A stretch of 64,000 nt of DNA from Cardinalis cardinalis (taxonomy: Eukaryota; Chordata; Aves; Passeriformes; Cardinalidae). How positions within the stretch are numbered: position 1 is the first letter of the stretch; every line of letters starts with the position of its first letter. Under the pieces are notes generated by a model that saw only the letters and a program-made list of their open reading frames with translations, searched no databases and had not been told where the DNA came from. This document shows positions 51,020 to 61,030 of this stretch, one piece after another. Both the position numbers and the translations under genes were made by a program. The stretch covers positions 2,963,310 through 3,027,309 of the forward strand of contig JACDOX010000009.1 in assembly GCA_014549065.1 (NCBI GenBank), read 5' to 3'.

Positions 51020-54000
51020 CTAGTATCATCAATTCTTCAATGACTTAAAGCAACACTGTACTGTTCTGACCATCTCTCACATTGAGTCAGACCTCTCAAA
51101 GAAAATAGGGGGAAAANAAAAAAAAAATAAGGATTCATATTACAAAGGATTAGAATGAATTAGCTGCTATCCATTCAGAGTGGAGAAAATTATGAAAGAC
51201 AGACTTGGTATGGCCTAAAGATTAATGAATATAAGTCCTCCATTTTCTATAATGATTTACTAGAAGTCTTTCTAACATTTCAAAAAATAAATTGTAGAAA
51301 AAGGCTTTTTGGAAGTTCATAAAATCAAAGGTTATATTAGAGGACTGCAGACCAGCAAATATAGTATCTCTTTTTAAGAGGACAGAAGAAATGTAATCCC
51401 AGCAACTATGCTATAGTTTGTGGTCATCCCAGAACACGATGTCTGGGGGTTTTGAGAANAAGTGTGAAACAACACCATGGTGTTGTCAGAGACTCAGAGG
51501 TAAACAGATGAGGGTTCATCCGCCCAGGAAAGAGAAATTCAGGGGTTCTGTGTCTCCCCTCCCTNCAGCCCTGGTTGGTGTTCCATAGGTGGTGCAGTTG
51601 CTGGAAGGGTGGTGGGCAGTGGTGGAAGGGCTCTCATGCAGCTGTGAAAAGGCACCAGTCAGAGCACTGCTGTTTCCAGACCTGTAGGAAGAAGATAGGN
51701 CGAAATTCAGCATAAGATTCCAATGTTTTTTTCAGATATCCTAGAAGAAGACACCCTTGGAATAACTGTGGCTTCCCCTGACAATTTCTTTTTCCATGCA
51801 GCAGAATTCAGCTCTAAATTTAGAGAAAACTTTTTACAAAACCCAGACAGTCATGAAGACTAGATTACCTATGTAAGATCACTAAAGTTTAAATTATTCT
51901 GACTCTGCCCAGGCTGATGACAACTCTGTGTTATCCTTCAGTTCTGCCAGGAGCATTTGACCCAAATGTCCTCAGAAAAGAAGTATCTCTCCAACTTTTT
52001 GTGGAGAAAACCAAAGCAGGTTCCAAAACTTTAGAAACTCGATGTTAAGTCCTTGGAAGTTCCTTGTCCTTTCCTGTTGGTTTCACATGTTTATGAGCAG
52101 CTGCTGCAGTGTGAGCCTTGGTGGACTGGGAGCATTGGAAAGCTGCGGGGCATCACTGAAAATAGGTTTAGGCAGCTCTGTAGAGAGCCCTGGAGCTGGA
52201 GAGTGAGGGCTGATTGCTTTACTGGCATAACCTCCCTAAATAAACAGGTTTTTTGNTTTCCATCTCCTGGTCCTCAATTTGCTCCCAGGAGTCCCCCAGG
52301 ATGCTCAGTGGTNACAGACAGGCACGTCCACCCTGAACGTGCCGCCCCCAGGGCACTGGCACAGCCCCGAGTCCTTGGGCAAACCCAGCTCTGCTGCTCA
52401 CAGTTGTTTTCCTCTCCTGCAAAGGTTTACTGTGAATCTTAATAACTTGCCTGCGACAGAGAGGGATTCTCAGTCTTTCTTCCCCAAGTTAATGTCAGCA
52501 TGCCTGTTAATATAGGATAAGCTCAGCTACAAATCAAGTGTTTTTTCCAAGCTAAAACAAACTAAAAGATTTCAAAGGCATTTCATGCAGGTTTATAGGA
52601 GAAAATCCTTTCTGTACTTGCCTCTCAGTGTTTAAATCCTTCAACCATTCCCTAACCCATCTTCTTATTTTATGATCTGAAGCGAAAGGCACTGGAGCAG
52701 CTCTTTCCTTATCTCTCATTTCACCTCCCTTTTCTTCAACCCACAGCAAAACAACAAGGATAGTGCAAAAAAAGTATTTTTCATTCATTTTGTAATTTTG
52801 TAATTTTTGCTTTAAACACATGACACTTTCCTGAGAGCTCAAGATATCTCTGACATGAATAGGTTAAGATGAGGGAAAGAAAGAAATCAAATACTGAGTT
52901 AGCATGAGGGAAAGAGAGACATGAAGTGTAAATGAAAGGAACCCATGCCTGACAAAAGTATGTTACTCGTTAACCACCAGATCTGGTAAAAATTTGTCTT
53001 TCTGGTAGCTGCAAAAATCAGGTTCTGTGTTCTCTAATCTGCCTCAGTGACTCNGTCTTCATCAGCTCCATACAGTACTGGTAGTGTCCTTATCAAGCTG
53101 TACTGACTTATTCTGAGATTTTAAGTTTTCTTGTGCTGTTTCAGGAGGCAGATATTTCAGATGGGCCCACAAAGCCAAAAATGCAACAAACCCCTAAAAT
53201 ATTCATTTTTAAAAGGTTAAAACAGCATTCTAGAAGAAGAGCACATTTAACACATTTTTTAGGATTGATCTAAAATGCTTGGGCATGGGTTGTTAGCCAT
53301 AGTGACTGCGTTGTGCTTCTACAAGAACTTCCTCATGGATCATTGCTTAGTTACTACTTAATGACTTCATCCATGATTACACACAAAACCATTGCTAAAA
53401 ACACTGGCATTGACATAAATGCCTGTGGAATGGTAAATAGGAATTGAAGCAGAAGCGACAGATATTTTAATTAGTGAAAAAATATACAGAGCCTTGTGTG
53501 TGAAACAAAGCCAGCTGTTGAAGGAGACATGGGAACATGAGACTTCCCAGTAAGGCTGTAAATTGCCATGCTACCCAGGCTGTCTCATCCAAGCACCCTT
53601 CTGCAGCCTCCAGTCTGTGTTTTCTGACAAGCCAGGTGGACAGCTTCAGAGGACCACTAGTACTGCTGTGAAATTGTCATGCCTGTTCTTGTCTACAACA
53701 CTTTTTTGAGCAACACTAATAATTTCTTGTTTACCATTTGGGTGGCTTTGAATGTGGTAGCTGAAGTTTTTTGCCTGATAATTCAGGAAGGACTTGTTGA
53801 AGAGGCTGGTGGTGCCCTATAACCTACTCTCAAGGACACTTCATGGTCATACAAGCTGATGTATATCTACTGCTTTCAGAGGCTGTTCCTGATGTGTGCC
53901 ACAGAAGCACAGAAAACATTTTTTAGATGGCAAAGTGTGGCCACTTTTCCTTAGACCAGCACTGTGCTAGCCCTAAATAACCCTCATGAAGCCTTTTGTC

Positions 54001-55350
54001 TTTCCTTCTGACAACAGCATGCTGTTGTTTTTATCCACATTTTCTGCCAAATTGCGTTCAGGAAATATGAGTGTCTGTATCTTGTGACACCCTCTAGTTT
54101 CACACAAACTGAATCATACTGTACAGTTCAGCTGAGTAATAAAATATAATCTGATTGGCAGGAGGTATTAAAGAAGGCCACATCATTACAGATCCTCTTT
54201 TAACCCAGTTTAACAAGTTGCTGCTGAGAAGTTATTTATTCTAGCTGTCAACATCTTGTTGTTGAGATGACAGCGATCAAATCTCTGTTAGATCCTAATC
54301 TTGTTCCTCTTACTCCACCTTCAAGTATTTGAGAGCCTTATATAAGCAATATCACTTTTTGTCAGCAAAATGATTTGTTTGACTCTGATCATTTGCTGGA
54401 AGTTACAACAATGTATTTTTTTAATACCTACAACAATTATTAGTATAAAATGAGGATGGAATAAATAGCAGGCAATAGTGAATAGTGGAGCATTGGAAGT
54501 CTGAATTGTTGCTGTGTTGTGCACACTGATCCATATACAAAACAAGAATTTCACAATTACAGAAACTTAGCAATGCATTCCCAGGTGCAGAGATGTCACA
54601 GCAGCAAATTATTAGTCAGAGACTGATGTTTTTCTAGTGTCCTGGGGACATCTCACTAGCTAGCCAGACCCATCTCTGTTACAAAGTTATAAAAGTTATT
54701 TTATTATGACTCTTATGATGCTAGGACTGGGAAGGAAAAGCTGTATATTATCTGTCAGGCAGACTCCACCTCAACTTGAACAGTCCTCCGAGTTGGAAAA
54801 TTCTAGCCCCTAAATGATGCATTTTATCCTGATTTTAACTTCTTCAGTCCCCCATTCTTAAAAACTCCTGCAACTCTATCATGCCATGCATTATACTGAA
54901 AAGTGAAATGTTTTAAAACTAGAATTTTCCTGAAAGTAAAGTTTAAAATGTTAATTGGAATATGGGAATATTTTTTTAATTGTTGGAAGCTTAGTATTTT
55001 AGGCTAATGACACTTTTAAAGTAAAACTGAGTTAAAGTACTGAGTTCAAAATTATTAATTAAATGTTACCTGTCTCTTGGGCCATTTGGGAATGCTAGAA
55101 GATCTCATTCCTTCAAAGGAATCTGAAAGCAAGTTCACTTTCAAATGTGGAAATATTAAAGGTAATACTCCTGATTTTAATCTGAAATCATTAAGGAATG
55201 TTCTTCTAGTGGAAAAGTTTCAAATTCAATGCACAGTATATTTGTGCCAGAATGGATCCAGCTGATGTTTTTAAGGTCTTCACAAAAGTNTGAAATTATT
55301 GTGCCTGATGGAAAGACGGCTGTCTTAATGAACCCTGCATCCACTTGACA
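51020..55350. other. Intergenic, no gene recognised
   Basis: AT-rich unique DNA, with a GC-rich patch at about 52260-52420. An imperfect GA-rich duplication (ATGAGGGAAAGAAAGAAA versus ATGAGGGAAAGAGAGAC) lies at 52870-52922. No exon, RNA gene or named repeat. Confidence 0.5.
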
Positions 55351-56262
55351 GGCNGGAGTGTTGATCTGCTGGAGGCCAGGAAGGCTCTGCAGAGGCATCT
55401 GGACAGGCTGGATTGATGGGCCAAGGCCAGTTGTATGAAACTCAACACAACCGAGTGCTGGGTCCTGCCCTTGGTCACAACNAACCCAGGCAGCACTACA
55501 GGNTGGGGGAAACGTCTGGAAAGATGACAGGCAGAAAAGGACCTGGAAGTGCGGGTCAACAGCAGCTGAACATGAGCCAGCTCTGCCCACATGGCCAAGA
55601 AGGCCAGTCCTGGCCTGTATGAGAACTAGTGTGGCCAGCAGGACCAGAGAAGTGATCATCACCCTGTACTGGGCACTGGTGAGGCCACACCTCGAGTGCT
55701 GTGTCCAGTTTTAGGTCCCTCTCTGCGAGAAAGACATTGATGTGCTGAGGAGAGCCCNGAGAAGGGCAATGGAGCTGGTGAAGGTCTGCAGTGAGTCCAG
55801 AGAAGGGCAATGGAGCTGGTGAAGGGTCTGGANCACAAGTCCTGTGAGGAGCAGCTGAAGGAGTTGAGGGTGTTTAGTCCAGGAAAAATGAGTCTCAGGG
55901 GGAACCTTAGGGCTCTCTACAGCTACAACCTATTACAGTCCTGAAAGGACCTTGTAGCCAGCTGGGGGTCAGTCTCTTCTCATGGGTAACAAGAGAAAGG
56001 ACCAGAGGAAATGGCCTTAAGTTGCACCAGGGGAGGTTCAGATTAGATATTATGGAAAATGTTTTCACAGAAGGGGTTGTCAAGACTGGAACAGGCTTCC
56101 CAGAGGCACACTTGAGTTACCACTTCTGGTAGTATTTAAAAGACATGNAGATGTGGCACTGAGGGACATGGTTAAGTGGAGGGCCTGGCAGTGCTGGGTT
56201 GATAGGTGGAGTCAATGATTTTAAAGGTCTCTTCCAACCTAAACAATTCTGTATTTCTATTC
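55351..56262 (+). mobile_element. CR1 LINE, sense copy, about 0.9 kb
   Basis: A near-continuous match to the 3' 0.9 kb of a CR1 element. It begins at GGAGTGTTGATCTGCTGGAGG and passes through ACATGAGCCAG, GGCCAAGAAGGCCAG and GTGTGGCCAGCAGGACCAG. Then follow CTGGTGAGGCCACACCTCGA, GAGGAAATGGCCTTAAGTTG and CACCAGGGGAGGTTCAGATT, and finally CTCTTCCAACCTAAACAATT with a decayed 8-bp terminal repeat. It covers the extreme C-terminal part of ORF2 and the 3' end. It lacks the endonuclease and reverse-transcriptase core, and frameshifts are frequent. A 41-bp-period internal duplication lies at 55759-55830. The 3' subfamily is the same type as the antisense fragment at 17.6 kb. Confidence 0.96.
55759..55830 (+). 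repeat. 41-bp-period duplication inside CR1
   Basis: GAGAAGGGCAATGGAGCTGG with its following TGAAGG-TCTG occurs at 55759-55788 and again at 55800-55830. Ordinary CR1 elements have this motif once, so the duplication arose in this copy or its immediate source. Confidence 0.92.
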
Positions 56263-58344
56263 ATATTATGCTGATTCACTGCTTATATTTTGGGACCTTG
56301 TATTTTGGAGACTAGCATTTTTGTGCTTAAAAGGAAGATATGTTATTTTCTGACTCCCTTTGCATGGGTTGGCTTTCTGCAGTGATTTTAATGAAGTATG
56401 TATTTCATATGTATGTATGGAAAAAAAGCTGTATCGCACCTCGTCATTCCTCATCTCCTCCTCAATACAGCAGAGTCTTATGTTTTTAACATTATTTTTT
56501 TCTTCACATCAATGAATCAGTTTGGCTTCATATTTTGACATAGTTATTTATGAAAGCAAATACCCTTGAAATTCCTACTGAAACATTGATTTCTACATTT
56601 AGTTTGCTGACTTTCTTTTCAATTTCAGTCATCTTTTACATAATTTAACAAAATAGTACTTCTACATTGGTTTGTACACAAAATAAGAGGAAATCCTTCC
56701 TTTTTCTCCCATAGGAATATTTTTTGAGAAATATATTGATTTCTCTCATTGTTGGAACTCTAGATGTAAGCGTTGTGGAGGTTTTCATGGCATGTATCTA
56801 TTTCTGGCATTTCTGTGGGAATTTCTGCATTTCAGAGCAAGACGTTTCTGCATATATGGGTGAAGGAGACATCAAGATAGAAAGCTGGTTGTAAAATGCT
56901 GTAGAAGGAAAAGAAAATTCTCTAAAAGCAAAATTACTAATAGAGGTTATTTCCCATGGATTTGTCTTACATTTGAATTCCGTAGTGTCCAGTAATGCTC
57001 AAATCTAGATACACTACTTTGCAGAAGTCTTCCCTGAAAGCAAGCTGGAATTAGGGAACTGCCCAGTTGTTCCTACTGGGGTGGGTGAGTCACTGTGCTC
57101 CAGAAATGCTTGCCCCAGGGAGGAAACTGGAAATTCTGGACCCCTCAGTGAGATAATGGGCTGCTTTGAGACTGGTTTGAAATGGGTATTCAACATTATC
57201 CCTCCACAGCAAAGCGGTTGACTGATTGTGACAGGAGCTCTCCAGATGGGAATTTCAGGCAATGATGGAGATTCTCCCCAGGCAACAATTTGTATGCTCA
57301 AATGTGTTGATTAGTGTCCTGATTGGAATGTCCTGGAGATGCACAGGCTGCTTCTGCTGTAGAACTCATATGTGTGCCTAGATAAGACACTTGTTAATAG
57401 TTGAAACTGTTACTGCAGCTACANAAATGCTCACATAACCCATTTTTGATATGTTGTTGAAATATTTAAGAGTTGTTTTATATGTTGTTAATTGCATGCT
57501 GGANGTAGTCCTGTAGGACCCTGAGCCAACCAGGTTAGAGCTGAGCAGAGCAGCGGCTGTGGGAATCTCAGCCCAGCCAAAGACACTGCTGCAAAGGCTC
57601 CTCCAGCAGAGATTCCTGTCAGCACCAGACAGCCACTGCCAGTCATGTTTGAGGGATCTGGTTGACATACAGTGTCTTGTATGCCAAAAAACTTCCTCTT
57701 CATGCCTATGCAAAAGCTACAAAGTCAAGATCTCTAACTGACCTTGTGAATTTTCCTTTTTTCTTTACTGTCATTTGACTTTAACACATTGCAAAATACT
57801 CTGCTCTACCAGGTTATATGGTAGTCATTCAAATACTTTTATGGTGAGTAGGGACTAGAGCTTTGAACCTGTCTTTCTTCCANCCTCTGGGTGAATGCTC
57901 TGGTGGATAGGTTCTTCTATAAGCTGAGTACTTTCTTTTTCTCTGATCACGTTTCCAAGCAAAAGTAATNCTTTGTAAGTGGTGACCTCAGAAAATTTAT
58001 TTTAACTCCAAATATGATTAGATGGAAATGGGTGCCAAGCGCTTAGGCAGAGCAAACCTCCTTCTTGGATTAAGCGTCATAAATTCTAAGGTATGATTTA
58101 TTGGTGGAGCATCTTTTATTTGGTGTTATACTTCTAATCTGAGTAATTTAAATTCCTTTCACTATAAATACAAAGATACAATTTAAGGTTATTACTTCCA
58201 ATAAATGATCTTATTTCTTTCCATTGATTACAAAGACATCTTTGGGTAGCTAAGTCAGATGCCAGTATTTGTTTTGCAGATATTTAAAGTTAGGCAAAAT
58301 TTACTCACAGGGTCCAAGGCTGGTTCAGGAAAAGCAATGCAAGC
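56263..58344. other. Intergenic between CR1 copies
   Basis: AT-rich unique sequence with a GC-richer part at 57530-57700. No exon, RNA gene or named repeat recognised. Confidence 0.5.
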
Positions 58345-58903
58345 AAGCAAAGGAAGATGCTCCTCCCTCNCTACNCAGCCCTGGTGAGACAGCTCTGCAG
58401 GGCTGTGTCTAGTCCTGGGCTCCCCAGGGCAAAAAACACAGGGACACACTACAGAGAGTCCAGAGAAGAGCCACAGAGATGTTGGAGAGGTTGAANCATC
58501 TGACACATGAGGAGAGTCTGAGAGAGCTGGGGCCAAGCAGCCTGGAGAAGACAAGGGTCTGGGGGATGTTATCCAGGAGTACAAGCTGCTGAAGATAAGA
58601 AGTAAAGAAATTAAGACTGGGCTACAGTCCTTCCAGCAGCCCTCAGTGACAGGANAAGAGGCAANAGGCACAAACAGAAATACAAGAAATTCTGCCTAAA
58701 CATCNGAAAAAAATAATTTTTATTCTCCAGGTGGTCAAACACTGGAAGAGGCTGCTCATACTGATATGTCATCATCATCAGAGATACTCAAAATCTGCCT
58801 GAACATGGCCCTGATCTTCCTGCTGTAATTGACCCTACTCTGAGCTGGAGGTTGGACTCATCCATCTCCAGAGGTGCCTTCCCATAATTCTGTGATTCTG
58901 CGG
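58345..58903 (+). mobile_element. CR1 LINE, sense, diverged 3' fragment
   Basis: CR1 landmarks on the plus strand include CAGCCCTGGTGAGACAGCTC, TCCAGAGAAGAGCCACAGAG, GAGAGCTGGGGCCAAGCAGC and CTGGAGAAGACAAGG. A tail follows with GAGGTTGGACTCATCCATCT, GAGGTGCCTTCC and two 8-bp units (ATTCTGTG, ATTCTGCG). The middle is diverged, with small indels. It represents the C-terminal end of ORF2 plus the 3' end, with no intact frame. Six ambiguous bases fall inside it, which is dense compared with the surroundings. The start is approximate. Confidence 0.92.
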
Positions 58904-59602
58904 AAATTTTTCTAATTCATTCCACCTATGTTTAGTCTAGTAAACTTTCTTATATCATATTTTGTTTCTTTTTAAAGTTTTTCCTTAATCTTAACAAATG
59001 GGCCACATCTCTAGCATAACATTTCAAGAAAATTTTCAAATTTCAAAGATTTTGTNATATTCTTAAACTGACCTTTCAATAAAAATACTCATAAATAATG
59101 AATCTGAGAAAATTGCCTAATATATAGGAAATTTACCACATGTCACAAAAAAAAAGATATGTAAAAGAAGCTTGGACTTTTGTTGGCAAATATAAATGTA
59201 TCTAAATATGAGCATCTTGTATCTGAATATAAAAGTTAATCTTTTATGATCTTTGTACAGGGCTTAATCTTGAAACCCTTGCTCAGGTAACAGAAATTGT
59301 CTCTAACTAAAGATCAAGAGGAAAGCACTTTGAAGGTATATTGCTACATTATGTAAATTTGAAAAATTTACTGTGCATTTGGAGCATGAATTTCATCCTG
59401 TGACCTAATTCTTGCCTACAGCTATACCATGAACATACTGAAAAAAATGTCAAGATTATCTTTTGATCTCCAACTCTGTCTAATTAGGACAAAAAACTTG
59501 TTTTCAATAATAAAGCCAAAACATTCCATAGGAGAAAACTGAAGTTTGTTTTATTTTCATATGTGAAATTAAACTTCTAGAATACTCCTGCACAAAAGTT
59601 AA
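58904..59602. other. Intergenic AT-rich spacer between CR1 copies
   Basis: AT-rich sequence with no recognised feature. Confidence 0.55.
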
Positions 59603-60214
59603 AATCATAGAAGCATAGAATGATTTGGGTTGAGAGGGACCATCTAGTTCCAGCACCCTGTTGTGGGCAGGGACAACTTTCACTAGACCACATTACTCAA
59701 ATCCCCATCCAGCCTGGCTTACAACACTTCCAGGGATGGGATAACCACTTTCTAGACAACCTATTCCAGTGTCTCACCACCCTCACAGTGAAGACTTTCT
59801 TCCTAATAATGGGGTGATTGAAGACCCCCATGAGGACCAAGACTTCTGAATGCAAGGCTGCTCCAATCTGTCTCNTCTGCTCAATCCCATCGGCTTGGTC
59901 TTCCTGGTCAGGTGGACTGTAGGNGACTCCCACTATAATGTCACCAGTCCCTGCCCTCCCTTTAATCCTGGCCCANTTCCCTCCATCCCCAGGCAGAGCT
60001 CCATGCACTCCAGATGCTCACTGACACCGAGGGTGACACTCCCTCCTTTCTCCCTGCCTGTCCTTCCTGAAGAGCCTGTATCCATCTATTCCAACACTGT
60101 GGTCACAGGAGCCATCACACCACATCTGCACAATGCCAGTAAGACCATGAAGGCATGTGCCTGGCTCTAAATCCTCTTGGTTATGGTATGTGCATTTGCA
60201 TAGAGACATTTAAG
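59603..60214 (-). mobile_element. CR1 LINE, antisense: endonuclease remnant fused to 3' end
   Basis: Reading the minus strand from 60214 downward, the start of the CR1 ORF2 apurinic-type endonuclease is visible: NLKCLYANAH at about 60214-60185, then DGSCDHSVGIDGYRLFRKDR, then GDIIVGVxYSPPDQEDQADG (about 59945-59886) and ALHSEVLVLMGVFNHP. The GDFN motif of this endonuclease family appears as GVFN, so the conserved aspartate is lost. At about 59808-59812 the sequence jumps directly to the C-terminus (KKVFTVRVVRHWNRLSR) and then the CR1 3' end, closing at AATCATAGAAGCATAGAATG on the plus strand (59603). The rest of the endonuclease and the whole reverse transcriptase are missing. The join keeps the frame locally. 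It is dead in any case, with frameshifts and stops upstream. Confidence 0.92.
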
Positions 60215-61030
60215 TTGCCCCTACCCATGTACCCTCCCCTTCCCCCCTCCCTGCTTCCTCTGGTGAAGCTGACTGGAGTGGCTGCAATTCCTTGTGCTGC
60301 TTTTCAGGTGCTCTCCTGCTGATGTGTGATCCCTCTGCAGGCTCTGGGCATCTCTTGAGGGCACTGGCACCCACACTCGTGGGAGTGGGATGGATGGAGG
60401 TTCCCTAGTGTAAAGCCCATGGCTGAAGATGCTCTTCCCCTTCTCTGACAGATGGTCCCCAGCAGCCCCCAGCTGACCAGGTTTCTCAAGGACAGTCCCA
60501 TGGTCTGGAGTACTCAAATCCTGTGGCATCAGTCCTGTAACCACTTGTTGACTTGCCACATTTAACTGGCTCTTTCAGACCCCTTGCCTTTGAACAGGAG
60601 GACTGATGAGAAGTTACCTGTTCTCCAGAGTCCCTTACCACTCCTCCCTTACCACTCCTCCCTTACCACTCCAATCCTCAAGGATTGTTTTGCAATCCTT
60701 GATGCTTCTGGCTGCTCCTGGCTGTACCACAGGTGCCCACGTGAAACAACAGGTAACAGCAGCAGATAACAGTCAGTGGGCTCTAAGAGCCTTGCTGGTC
60801 TCTTGGTGGCATTCCTGGTACAAACTCCTCGTGAGCATCACACCTCTCTGGAGTGTGCATCACCTCAGCAAATTGATGCTCCATAACCCTCAGAAGAGGG
60901 TCACTACTACTACCACTCTGCGCCTCTTTGGGGTTGCTCTGGTTCTAACACAGGGAGCAGATTGGGCTGCTTCACTCAGCTCCAGGATCCCCCTGATGTG
61001 TGGTAAATTAAAATTAGATTTGCTATGTTA
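60215..61030 (-). mobile_element. Probable 5' continuation of the antisense CR1
   Basis: Directly upstream (minus sense) of the endonuclease start. GC-rich phrases such as GATGCCCAGAGCCTGCAGAG, GGATCACACATCAGCAGGAG and AGCACCTGAAAAGC resemble the CR1 region that precedes ORF2, recalled from memory and less certain than the coding part. If correct, this copy reaches much further 5' than usual. Similarity beyond about 60560 is doubtful. A triplicated 14-mer lies at 60631-60672. Confidence 0.5.
60631..60672 (+). repeat. 14-bp tandem repeat, three perfect copies
   Basis: TCCCTTACCACTCC is repeated three times without mismatch (60631-60644, 60645-60658, 60659-60672). Confidence 0.95.

Noticed and set aside
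55177..55662. 161-codon minus-strand frame
   Set aside because: It is antisense across the sense CR1 copy, so it is a shadow of the repeat.
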